Assembly: GCA_015494435.1 (NCBI GenBank)
Contig: WGBH01000151.1
Location: 1 to 10,430, forward strand
Length of the DNA stretch: 10,430 nucleotides
From: Thiotrichaceae bacterium
GTDB taxonomy: Bacteria; Pseudomonadota; Gammaproteobacteria; Thiotrichales; Thiotrichaceae
Reading direction: 5' to 3'
Shown in pieces: positions 1-6,940 of this stretch. Every line of letters begins with the position of its first letter. The stretch's first letter is position 1. Below the pieces are notes generated by a model. The model was not told the DNA's origin, did no database searches, and saw only the letters and a program-made list of their open reading frames with translations. The position numbers and the translations under genes are program-made.

Positions 1-31
1 CTTTTATACTATATAAGGATATTATAAGATC

Positions 32-784
32 ATGAAAAAACTATTATTCAGTGCCATATTGTTTGCTCTTACGGCTCAAGCGAGTGAACATAAAACAGAA
101 AAACACCATGCCGCTCACTGGGGATATGAAGGTGATACAGGTCCTGCACATTGGGCCGAAATATCTGAAAAATTTCAACTCTGCGGTAGTGGTGTAAACC
201 AATCACCTATTAATATTAAGAGCAATTTTGATGTTGAGTTACCAAGCATTAAATTTGACTATAAAGGCAAGGTTAAAAAAGTGGTTAATAATGGACACAC
301 CATTCAAGTTGATATTGCACAAGGAAGCAGCATTGAAATTGAAGGACAGCAATTTGATTTAAAACAGTTCCATTTTCATACGCCCAGTGAAAATACGATT
401 GACGGTAAAGGCTTTCCTTTAGAAGCTCATTTTGTACATCGTAACCAGAAAGAAAATACCTATGCGGTTGTTGCAGTGATGTTTGAAGAAGGGGATGAAA
501 ACCCTATTCTTAAAAATATCTGGGAAAAAATGCCAAAAGAGGAAAGAACAACAGCAGAGCTTGATGAAAATCTTAGCTATACCAAACTAATGCCTGAAGA
601 CAAAGATTATTATCGCTTTAATGGCTCTTTCACAACCCCACCTTGTACGGAAGGTGTTAAATGGATGGTACTAAAGAAGCCAATGACCGTGTCAAAAGCA
701 CAAATTAAACAGTTTTTTGATACGATGAAGCATCATAATAATCGTGATATTCAGAAAATAGATGCTCGTATTATTGTTGACTAA
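32..784 (+). CDS. Periplasmic alpha-class carbonic anhydrase
   Basis: Zinc enzyme interconverting CO2 and bicarbonate, 250 aa, complete. Residues 1-17 form a Sec signal peptide (MKK, hydrophobic core, AQA cleavage site before Ser18), so the mature enzyme should be periplasmic. Alpha-family landmarks are all visible: GVNQSPINI (54-62); proton-shuttle His89 in NNGH; zinc ligands His114 and His116 in QFHFH and His133 in EAHFVH; gatekeeper Glu120; and the TTPPCTEG block (201-208) with the active-site Thr. Cys51 and Cys205 match the disulfide pair usual in bacterial alpha-CAs. The mature N-terminus is His-rich (HKTEKHHAAH). The start is the only ATG that supplies the signal peptide; an AAGGA at 15-19 lies rather far upstream. 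It stands alone between the window edge and a convergent unit; periplasmic CO2 hydration or pH buffering is inferred. Catalytic residues are intact, so the family call is firm. Confidence 0.96.
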   Translation: MKKLLFSAILFALTAQASEHKTEKHHAAHWGYEGDTGPAHWAEISEKFQLCGSGVNQSPINIKSNFDVELPSIKFDYKGKVKKVVNNGHTIQVDIAQGSSIEIEGQQFDLKQFHFHTPSENTIDGKGFPLEAHFVHRNQKENTYAVVAVMFEEGDENPILKNIWEKMPKEERTTAELDENLSYTKLMPEDKDYYRFNGSFTTPPCTEGVKWMVLKKPMTVSKAQIKQFFDTMKHHNNRDIQKIDARIIVD

Positions 785-1016
785 AAAAACTTATTAATTA
801 ATCTTAGAAGTGAATACACAAGAGTGGATAAGCGATAGCACATCCACTAGAATTCAAGTACTTATGGTGGATGCGCTGCAGTGATCCACCCTACATTTTC
901 GACTTAGCAAAGGTGTTAATAGTATTGCATGATATTAAGTATATCGTCATGAGAATATGATGCCAGTCTCAAAATCGTGAAAATACTACAAAATACCATT
1001 CAAAAAGTAATTATTT
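785..1016. other. Convergent intergenic region with paired hairpins
   Basis: This gap lies between the ends of the carbonic anhydrase gene (+) and the 192-aa membrane protein gene (-). It contains the REP-like pair at 824-890, described separately, and otherwise AT-rich sequence. No coding stretch or classical GC-stem-plus-T-run terminator is visible. The hairpins are the only candidates for transcript-end protection or termination on either strand. Confidence 0.6.
824..890. repeat. Pair of REP-like palindromes (BIME-like)
   Basis: Two hairpins lie 18 bp apart. The first (824-847) has arms GTGGAT (824-829) and ATCCAC (842-847). The second (866-890) has arms GGTGGAT (866-872) and ATCCACC (884-890). 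The second, read on the opposite strand, resembles the first (AGC then CATCCAC at the right arm), so they sit in inverted orientation like a bacterial interspersed mosaic element. GTGGAT...ATCCAC hairpins occur as dispersed repeats in several gammaproteobacteria; that link is from memory. Their position between converging genes fits REP behaviour, and they may stabilise or terminate both transcripts. Only one such pair occurs here, so dispersal cannot be shown from the window. Confidence 0.65.
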
Positions 1017-1595
1017 CTATTTCATATCCACAGCATTTTTCTTTTTCTCAAGATCAACTACACATTCATCAATAATTAATTTCATTTCTTCAGGAGAAAA
1101 AAGAGCTTGCTGTTCACTGGAGAGGGTATTTTTACATTGCTTTCTTAAATTAGTTTGAACATTGCGTAAACGTGCTACATTACCCGATATTTTTCCTTGA
1201 AAATTACGTATTGCACATTCCTTTACCGATTGGCTAAAACGCTCCTTAGGAACACCAACCTTGATTGAGATGCGGCGACATTCTTCCCGCACTAATTCCA
1301 AGGGCATTCCTGTAAAGTCAATCAATTGTGTTTCCTCACCTATGAGCGAATAAGCAAAACTATCTTTGATATGAGCAGTGGCAGTAGCAACAACAGGATT
1401 TTTCTCATCAAGCAATTCTGGTTTGGACGCTATTGAATGCGGTGCTTTAGGTATTTTCAGAACAACTTTCTCATTTTCTAATATTTTTTTATCCTGTAAC
1501 GCTCGCACCCATTGGAATTTCATCCCTAAAAAGACCATTACAAAAAAGATAAGGATGGAGAATACCAATGTCCAGAACAATGTTTTCCATGTCAT
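1017..1595 (-). CDS. Unrecognised single-pass membrane protein coupled to the co-polymerase gene
   Basis: 192 aa, no family recognised. Residues 6-26 form one strongly hydrophobic transmembrane segment near the N-terminus, followed by basic residues, a linker (about 45-75) and a mostly helical soluble domain to the end. The soluble domain holds four cysteines (C106, C127, C154, C178) with spacings of 21, 27 and 24 residues, which could make two disulfides if it is periplasmic; topology is uncertain because both ends of the membrane segment carry positive charge. The tail is highly charged (DLEKKKN). The ATG lies 10 nt beyond the co-polymerase stop codon, and the Shine-Dalgarno AGGA overlaps that TAG stop, so the genes should be co-transcribed and translationally coupled. 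That context suggests a partner or accessory of the polysaccharide co-polymerase, which is inference only. Confidence 0.85.
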   Translation of the reverse strand: MTWKTLFWTLVFSILIFFVMVFLGMKFQWVRALQDKKILENEKVVLKIPKAPHSIASKPELLDEKNPVVATATAHIKDSFAYSLIGEETQLIDFTGMPLELVREECRRISIKVGVPKERFSQSVKECAIRNFQGKISGNVARLRNVQTNLRKQCKNTLSSEQQALFSPEEMKLIIDECVVDLEKKKNAVDMK

Positions 1596-1605
1596 GGTTT
1601 ATTTC

Positions 1606-3987
1606 CTAATTCATATACCCCAAATTAATTCCCTTTTTTCGTTTTCTCCAAAAAGATTTTTTAACCCCTTTAACTTTAATCTTTTTTTCTGCAACCGTCT
1701 TATTTTTCGACCAAAAATTATAATGAAAAAGTCTAAAAATAAAAGAAGGGGTACTTTTTTGATAATGTTTTTCATAAGAATGATCCGCCAGCGATGAATT
1801 GGTTGAATTCAACACTAAAAATCCAATCGCAGCACTTTTAACCCGCATTAATTGCTCAATAGTATAATGAAGTTTAGTCATTTTGAATTTAGCCTCATCA
1901 ACAACAATCAAAGTAGAGGAAGCCAGTGATGAGAGCAACAAAGTATCAACAAAATTACCAACAGTTGGTGAATCAATAATAATACAATCAAATTTTTTCT
2001 CTGCCTCTGAAATCAAAAATTTCATTTTATTATCACTGATCATTCGCATAATATCCCCCCTATAACTACCTGAGGGAATAACAAACAAACCACTCACCCC
2101 TTTAAGCTGTTGAGTCACATTCAGCAAATCCTCATTATCACCTAAATAATTACTTAAGCCACGCTTATTGTAAATCTTTAGTTTTTCAGCAAGTGTTGAC
2201 TTTCTTAAATCTGCATCAATCAGTAACACTTTCATCCCCATTTGTGCATAAGCACATGCCATATTACAAGCTGTGACTGTTTTACCTTCATTAGGTGAGC
2301 AACTAGTCACTAGTAACACTTTTCCATTTTGTTGCACTAGTGTAAAACGCACATTAGCCGATAAAAGTCGATAAGCTTCTGAAAAAGGATCATTAGGGGT
2401 TAATACCGTTGCCATCGCTAATCCTGCTTGTTTGATTTTTTTTGGCTTAGGAACTAGTCCTAATACAGGCATTCCTGTTGTACGTTGTAAATCCTCTGTG
2501 GATTTAAGGGAATGGTCAAATATTTCACGCAAAAAAACCAATCCAAAACCTAAAAATAAACCACTGAGTAAACCAATCGCTATATTTAATCCAGATCTTG
2601 GGCGATACTTATTCGTCGGCATTATCGCAGGATCAACCACTTTAATATTACTTGTATTAATTAATGAGGCAACACGTACCTCATCAACACGTTGTAGTAG
2701 ATTTTTATAAAGACGCGCATTAGATTCAACCTCTCTTTTTAAACGATTGTAATCAATACTGCTGTTTTGAAGTGCCTGCAATTTCCTATTAAAACGGGCT
2801 AATTCTTTACGTAAACGACGCTCTTCGGATTGGGCTGCTAAAAAAGTCGCTTTGAGATCATTATGCTTTGTTGTTGCTATCACTCTTTTTTCGCTTGCAA
2901 GCTTTTGCTGTGCATCATTAATCTGTTGTTTTAAACGCAACATATCAGGATAATCTGGCTTAAATATCTTTAGTTTATTTTGATACTGACCTTCTAAGTC
3001 CAATAAACGTGTTTTTAAATTAATAATTACAGGATTACTCAATGCATTAGCACTGCTTCTATTATCAGTTTGTGCTTGTCGATATTTGCTTTCTGCCGCA
3101 GAGCGAGCAACCTCCGCCTGAACTAATGCTAAATTGAGCTGGTTTAATTTAGTCACATGTCGGGTCTGATTTTCATCTATCCCTAAAATACCTTTTTTAT
3201 TAGAGTAAGCGACCAAGGCTTGTTCAGACCTCCTTAAACGTTTTTGTGCCTCATTCACCTGTTTATTTAAAAAGTTTTTAGCAAACTCACCCGTTTGTGT
3301 ATAAGCATTTGCTTGTAATCGAATAAAATGAGTCACTAATGATGAAACAACATCTTTTGCCTCCTGTGGCGAACGCCCTTCATAATAAATTTGTACTAAA
3401 TGCGTTTTCTTAATCGAATGAATTGATAACCGACTTGAAAGTAAAGCTGTTAAATCAATAGGCAATACCGTTGAATTGCTGTTTACCTTCTTATGAAAAC
3501 CAAGTAATGCTTTAATCTTTGTTTTTAGTTGACTCATCAACGATGGCTTATCATTTTTTCCTGTCAGACTATCTTGCAAATTTGTATCTTCAATCACTAA
3601 GGATAATAATTTACGACTTTTTAATGCCTCAAAACTGGTATTAAAAAATAAACTATCAAGGCTATCTACACCCGCTGCAATATTTTCGGTATTTCCAAAA
3701 CTCACTACTTCAGGACCTTTGCGTTCAATCTGAATCATTGCATCAGCGCGGTAAGTGGATTTTGCTGAAAGCGTCAATAGCAGTGCCATACTCGTTGTTA
3801 ATATCATTGACAATATAATAAGCCATTTTCTACGCCACAGTATCGAGAAGATATCACCAATAGAAATTTCATCATTGCTTTCTGATCTCACAGCATGATC
3901 AATAATTTGCACATTAGAAACCGAATTAGCCGTATTTTGTCCATTGATGGGCAAGTTACTAACGGTTTTAAGAACTGGAGTCGTCAT
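1606..3987 (-). CDS. Wzc/GumC-family polysaccharide co-polymerase with cytoplasmic BY-kinase-like ATPase domain
   Basis: Inner-membrane protein (793 aa) of the family controlling chain length and export of exopolysaccharide or capsule. Order: cytoplasmic N-terminus; Wzz-type segment from about residue 40 with TM1 at 55-73; periplasmic region with long coiled coil (about 235-440); GNVR-like stretch (EVESNARLYKNLLQRVDE, 419-436); proline-rich VVDPAIMP...YRPR (450-464); TM2 at about 467-486; then a fused CpsD-type ATPase. Nucleotide motifs are present: Walker A SPNEGKT (564-570), Walker A' LLIDADLR (588-595), Walker B CIIIDSP (668-674). Oddities: the EX2RX2R oligomerisation motif reads EAYRLLS (537-543), losing the last Arg; the usual NPxELL stretch is replaced by GDIMRMIS; the tail is lysine/arginine-rich with only Tyr738, Tyr742, Tyr756 and Tyr791 rather than a Tyr cluster. 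Autokinase activity is therefore less certain than ATP binding. An AAGG precedes the ATG by 10 nt. Confidence 0.93.
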   Translation of the reverse strand: MTTPVLKTVSNLPINGQNTANSVSNVQIIDHAVRSESNDEISIGDIFSILWRRKWLIILSMILTTSMALLLTLSAKSTYRADAMIQIERKGPEVVSFGNTENIAAGVDSLDSLFFNTSFEALKSRKLLSLVIEDTNLQDSLTGKNDKPSLMSQLKTKIKALLGFHKKVNSNSTVLPIDLTALLSSRLSIHSIKKTHLVQIYYEGRSPQEAKDVVSSLVTHFIRLQANAYTQTGEFAKNFLNKQVNEAQKRLRRSEQALVAYSNKKGILGIDENQTRHVTKLNQLNLALVQAEVARSAAESKYRQAQTDNRSSANALSNPVIINLKTRLLDLEGQYQNKLKIFKPDYPDMLRLKQQINDAQQKLASEKRVIATTKHNDLKATFLAAQSEERRLRKELARFNRKLQALQNSSIDYNRLKREVESNARLYKNLLQRVDEVRVASLINTSNIKVVDPAIMPTNKYRPRSGLNIAIGLLSGLFLGFGLVFLREIFDHSLKSTEDLQRTTGMPVLGLVPKPKKIKQAGLAMATVLTPNDPFSEAYRLLSANVRFTLVQQNGKVLLVTSCSPNEGKTVTACNMACAYAQMGMKVLLIDADLRKSTLAEKLKIYNKRGLSNYLGDNEDLLNVTQQLKGVSGLFVIPSGSYRGDIMRMISDNKMKFLISEAEKKFDCIIIDSPTVGNFVDTLLLSSLASSTLIVVDEAKFKMTKLHYTIEQLMRVKSAAIGFLVLNSTNSSLADHSYEKHYQKSTPSFIFRLFHYNFWSKNKTVAEKKIKVKGVKKSFWRKRKKGINLGYMN

Positions 3988-4184
3988 GAGTAGAACCTTA
4001 ACTATGGAATTATTTTAATCTATTAAATTCATCATAGACGTATTCTATCTATCTGAAAAAAAGTTTCTGGATAAAAGGATTCTATATCCGTTCAAGCTAT
4101 TTGACTAAGATATTAGTAGTTACAAGAATATATTCAGTAAAACTGCCCCCCCCCTCCACTTTGCTCAGAATACTATTTTGTAGT

Positions 4185-4243
4185 TTGAACGGAGTTAAAG
4201 GCGATGCTTATATGTAAATACTTTTGCAACAGTAATTTATAAT
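4185..4243 (+). promoter_or_regulatory. Candidate thrS promoters
   Basis: Two options overlap. (a) TTGAAC (4185-4190), 18 bp, TATATG (4209-4214): both boxes match 4 of 6 consensus bases. (b) TATAAT (4238-4243), a perfect -10 box but with no good -35 at 16-18 bp. Starts from these would give leaders of roughly 180 or 150 nt; the second is close to the leader of about 160 nt known for E. coli thrS. AT-rich sequence makes chance -10 boxes common. Confidence 0.35.
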
Positions 4244-4317
4244 ATTTAATTTAAGAACAATAATTTACCTACAAGACAACAAGATAAATTGTTATCATAC
4301 GTCGTTCTTAAGAACCT

Positions 4318-4383
4318 CAAGGAAACTTCCCTGTTTGGAATCTCCTTGCACAATAAACTCAAGTGACCTGTTGTAAGGGTCAC
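4318..4383 (+). promoter_or_regulatory. thrS translational operator with tRNA-Thr anticodon-arm mimic
   Basis: Upstream stem-loop (4318-4348): CAAGGA (4318-4323) pairs with TCCTTG (4343-4348), and after a 3x2 internal loop TTCC (4327-4330) pairs with GGAA (4337-4340) around the loop CTGTTT. Next is an unpaired A-rich linker (4349-4362). The downstream hairpin pairs GTGACC (4363-4368) with GGTCAC (4378-4383). With a T-G wobble (4369/4377) closing it, a seven-base loop GTTGTAA remains, with U at position 33, UGU at 34-36 and AA at 37-38: the form of a tRNA-Thr(UGU) anticodon loop. The Shine-Dalgarno TGGAG (4387-4391) follows at once. This order of stem-loop, linker, anticodon-like hairpin and Shine-Dalgarno matches the E. 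coli thrS operator, where ThrRS binds and blocks ribosome entry. G at position 32 is atypical for a tRNA. Function here is inferred. Confidence 0.8.
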
Positions 4384-4399
4384 CACTGGAGAAAATAAC

Positions 4400-6307
4400 A
4401 TGCCAATGATAACTTTGCCCGATGGAAGCCAACGCTCCTTTGACAAGCCTATATCCATTCTTGATGTTGCCGCCGATATTGGTGCTGGTTTAGCCAAAGC
4501 CACTATTGTAGGAAAAATAAACGGTGATATTTTAGATGCCAGTCATTTGATTGAAACGGATTGTGAATTGCAAATATTCACAAATACCAGTGAAGAAGGC
4601 TTAGAAGTCATTCGGCATTCCTCAGCACATTTAATGGCTCAAGCAGTTAAACAATTATTTCCCAATGCACAAGTAACCATTGGCCCTGTGATTGAAGATG
4701 GCTTTTTTTATGATTTTGCCTACCAACACGCTTTTACCCCAGAAGATGTTAAGGCAATAGAAAAGCGTATGCAGGAAATTATTAAACAGGATATTCCGAT
4801 CCAACGCAGTCTCATGTCACGCGATGAGGCAATTACCTTTTTTAAGCAAATGGGAGAAGACTATAAAGCAGAAATTATTGCTAGCATTCCTTCTGATCAA
4901 GATTTATCGCTGTATAAACAAGGCGATTTTATTGATCTTTGCCGTGGCCCTCATGTCCCTAGTACAGGAAAAATACCCGCTGTTAAGCTAATGAAACTGG
5001 CAGGTGCTTATTGGCGCGGTGATTCTAATAATGAAATGCTACAACGTATTTATGGCACAGCATGGAGCAATAAAAAGCAATTAAAAGCCTATATTCGTCG
5101 TATTGAAGAAGCTGAGAAACGTGATCATCGCAAAATTGGGCGCAAACTTGATTTATTCCATATTCAAGAAGAAGCCCCTGGAGAAATCTTTTGGCATGCG
5201 AAAGGCTGGACTATTTATCAGACTATCGCACAATACATGCGTGAACAACAACGCCTACGCAATTATCAAGAAATTAACACCCCTCAATTGGTTGATTTTT
5301 CACTTTGGGAACGCTCAGGTCATGCAGCAAAATACAGTGATGATATGTTCTCGCTCGAATCCGATGGAAAACAATTTGCACTAAAACCAATGAACTGCCC
5401 TTGTCATATTCAAGTTTTTAATCAAGGACTAAAAAGTTACCGTGATTTACCCCTACGCCTTGCAGAATTTGGCTCTTGTCATCGTAATGAAATGTCAGGA
5501 GCATTGCATGGCTTAATGCGAGTACGTGCCTTTGTTCAAGATGATGGACATACTTTCTGCACTGAGGAGCAAATTCAACCTGAAGTCGCCGATTTTATTG
5601 ATTTTTTACACGATGTTTATAAAGACTTTGGCTTTAATGAAGTCATTTATCGTCTATCAACTCGACCTGAAAACCGTGTCGGCAGTGATGAAAACTGGGA
5701 TAAAGCAGAAAAAGCGTTAGCAGATGCGCTCGATGCCCAACAGCTTGACTGGGAAGAACTTCCAGGTGAAGGGGCATTTTATGGCCCTAAAATTGAATTT
5801 TCACTAAAAGACAGTATCGGACGTGTATGGCAATTAGGCACTATTCAAGTGGATTTTTCTATGCCAGAACGTTTAGATGCCCAATACGTTGCCGAAGATG
5901 GCTCACGTCAAACACCTGTTATGCTACATCGTGCTATTCTTGGCTCCTTTGAACGCTTTATTGGAATTCTCATTGAGCATCATGAAGGTCGCTTCCCATT
6001 ATGGTTATCACCTGAGCAAGTAGTGGTCATGAATATTACTGACAAACAGGCAGATTTTGTAAAAGATGTAGTAGATAGATTGAAAAAAGCAGGGATTCGC
6101 GCTTTGTCAGACTTGAGAAATGAAAAAATAGGCTTTAAAATCCGAGAACATACTTTACAACGCATCCCTTATTTATTAGTCATAGGAGATCGAGAAGTAG
6201 AAGCTGATTCGGTTGCAGTGCGAACGCGCTCAGGTGAAGACTTAGGAACATTGACCGTTTCTGATCTAATCAACACCATAAATAGTGAAATAGCTGCTCG
6301 CGGATAA
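4400..6307 (+). CDS. thrS: Threonyl-tRNA synthetase
   Basis: Class II synthetase charging tRNA-Thr in the cytoplasm; 635 aa, close to the 642 of E. coli. Domains in order: TGS (1-62); editing/SAD domain (about 65-225) with HxxxH His73/His77 and Cys181/His185, which clears mischarged Ser; catalytic core (about 243-535) with zinc ligands Cys333 (MNCPCH), His384 (DDGHTF) and His510 (MLHRA), motif 2 around RLAEFGSCHRNE (353-364) and motif 3 around GSFERFIGILIEH (515-527); anticodon-binding domain (about 538-635). All key residues are intact. The start MPMITLPDGSQ aligns with the E. coli N-terminus and has TGGAG 8 nt upstream; the ATG two codons later is not favoured. infC follows after 99 bp on the same strand, the standard bacterial pairing. 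Control by its own product is predicted from the leader. Confidence 0.98.
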   Translation: MPMITLPDGSQRSFDKPISILDVAADIGAGLAKATIVGKINGDILDASHLIETDCELQIFTNTSEEGLEVIRHSSAHLMAQAVKQLFPNAQVTIGPVIEDGFFYDFAYQHAFTPEDVKAIEKRMQEIIKQDIPIQRSLMSRDEAITFFKQMGEDYKAEIIASIPSDQDLSLYKQGDFIDLCRGPHVPSTGKIPAVKLMKLAGAYWRGDSNNEMLQRIYGTAWSNKKQLKAYIRRIEEAEKRDHRKIGRKLDLFHIQEEAPGEIFWHAKGWTIYQTIAQYMREQQRLRNYQEINTPQLVDFSLWERSGHAAKYSDDMFSLESDGKQFALKPMNCPCHIQVFNQGLKSYRDLPLRLAEFGSCHRNEMSGALHGLMRVRAFVQDDGHTFCTEEQIQPEVADFIDFLHDVYKDFGFNEVIYRLSTRPENRVGSDENWDKAEKALADALDAQQLDWEELPGEGAFYGPKIEFSLKDSIGRVWQLGTIQVDFSMPERLDAQYVAEDGSRQTPVMLHRAILGSFERFIGILIEHHEGRFPLWLSPEQVVVMNITDKQADFVKDVVDRLKKAGIRALSDLRNEKIGFKIREHTLQRIPYLLVIGDREVEADSVAVRTRSGEDLGTLTVSDLINTINSEIAARG

Positions 6308-6318
6308 ACTGTTTGTGC

Positions 6319-6375
6319 GCTATTGTTTAAAAAATAGCTCGCATTGGAATGAGAAAATTACTATATTCTTATTCC
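6319..6375 (+). other. Two hairpins between thrS and infC
   Basis: GCTATT (6319-6324) pairs with AATAGC (6333-6338) around an 8-nt loop. GGAATGAGAA (6346-6355) pairs with TTCTTATTCC (6366-6375), ten pairs including one G-T wobble, around a 10-nt loop. Neither is followed by a T-run, so they do not look like efficient intrinsic terminators. They may be a processing or stability element of the thrS-infC mRNA. The pairing is plain; the role is unknown. Confidence 0.4.
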
Positions 6376-6393
6376 ATACTATTAATTTGCTTT

Positions 6394-6409
6394 GGAGGAA
6401 ACAGGCATC
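6394..6409 (+). promoter_or_regulatory. infC ribosome binding site with ATC start codon
   Basis: A strong Shine-Dalgarno GGAGG (6394-6398) is followed, 8 nt later, by ATC (6407-6409), in frame with IF3 and giving the natural N-terminus of the family. No ATG, GTG or TTG lies at a usable distance: the in-frame TTG at 6392 overlaps the Shine-Dalgarno itself. In E. coli, infC starts with the rare AUU, which lets IF3 repress its own translation by rejecting non-canonical starts; ATC should behave likewise. Confidence 0.8.
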
Positions 6410-6937
6410 GCTCGTAATCAAAAGAAAAATCGTATCAATGACGCTATTACTTTAACACAAGTGCGTCTTATTGATGCAACTGGTGAAAACAAAGGGATCG
6501 TATCTTTTCAAGATGCCCTCAAAGAAGCTAAATCGTTAAATCTTGATTTAGTTGAAATTGTGCCAAATGCAGAACCCCCTGTTTGTCGCATAATGGATTA
6601 TGGAAAATTTAGATTTGAATCCAGTAAACAAAAGGGTGCTGCTAAGAAAAAGCAAAAGAAGACGCAACTAAAAGAAATTAAAATGCGTCCAGGTACTGAT
6701 ATTGGTGATTACAAGATCAAGCTTAAAAAACTGGTTCAATTTCTTGAAGAGGGTGATAAAACTAAAGTTACTATTCGCTTTCGTGGACGTGAAATGGCAC
6801 ATAAAGAGTTAGGCATGGACATGCTAAAACGCGTTGAAAAAGACTTAGAAGAAATAGGGATAGTGGAACAATATCCAAAAATGGAAGGTCGCCAAATGAT
6901 TATGGTACTTGGTCCTGTAAAAAAACAGAAATCCTAA
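6407..6937 (+). CDS. infC: Translation initiation factor IF-3 (ATC start)
   Basis: IF3 binds the 30S subunit, keeps it apart from the 50S and checks start codon and initiator tRNA. With the ATC start the protein is 176 aa (E. coli: 180). N-terminal domain about 1-70 with RINDAITLTQVRLID, the signature VEIVPNAEPPVCRIMDYGKF (49-68), a lysine-rich linker (about 74-88), and the C-terminal 30S-binding domain from KEIKMRPGTDIGDY (89-102) through FRGREMAHKELG to EGRQMIMVLGP (160-170). All conserved blocks are intact. The start is set by the GGAGG at 6394-6398; an upstream TTG would lengthen it by five residues but overlaps the ribosome binding site. It follows thrS by 99 bp. The expected rpmI and rplT genes are absent downstream, where a convergent nuclease-like gene lies instead. 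Confidence 0.95.
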   Translation: MARNQKKNRINDAITLTQVRLIDATGENKGIVSFQDALKEAKSLNLDLVEIVPNAEPPVCRIMDYGKFRFESSKQKGAAKKKQKKTQLKEIKMRPGTDIGDYKIKLKKLVQFLEEGDKTKVTIRFRGREMAHKELGMDMLKRVEKDLEEIGIVEQYPKMEGRQMIMVLGPVKKQKS

Positions 6938-6940
6938 GAA

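Larger units (their letters stand above)
3988..4399. other. Divergent intergenic region between co-polymerase gene and thrS
   Basis: 412 bp without a credible gene. The left half should carry the leftward promoter for the co-polymerase unit; no consensus-like box stands out. It also holds a C9 run (4146-4154) and one copy of a TAGYTTGAACGGA motif on each strand (4086-4099 on -, 4181-4194 on +). The right half is the thrS promoter region and leader: a perfect TATAAT (4238-4243), a perfect 12-bp palindrome GTTCTTAAGAAC (4304-4315), and the two operator stem-loops at 4318-4348 and 4363-4383. The small minus-strand open frame crossing into thrS is not a gene. Confidence 0.7.

Noticed and set aside
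1378..1797. Plus-strand 139-codon open frame
   Set aside because: It is antisense to the membrane protein and co-polymerase genes, with low-complexity F/N/I/K composition typical of a shadow frame in AT-rich DNA.
4246..4503. Minus-strand 85-codon open frame
   Set aside because: It overlaps the thrS start and operator antisense, resembles no protein, and has no visible ribosome binding site.
5103..5720. Plus-strand small open frames inside thrS
   Set aside because: They are out-of-frame shadows of an intact, conserved synthetase.
6392..6406. TTG start for infC
   Set aside because: The codon overlaps the GGAGG Shine-Dalgarno that serves the ATC at 6407, and its extra residues do not belong to the IF3 N-terminus.
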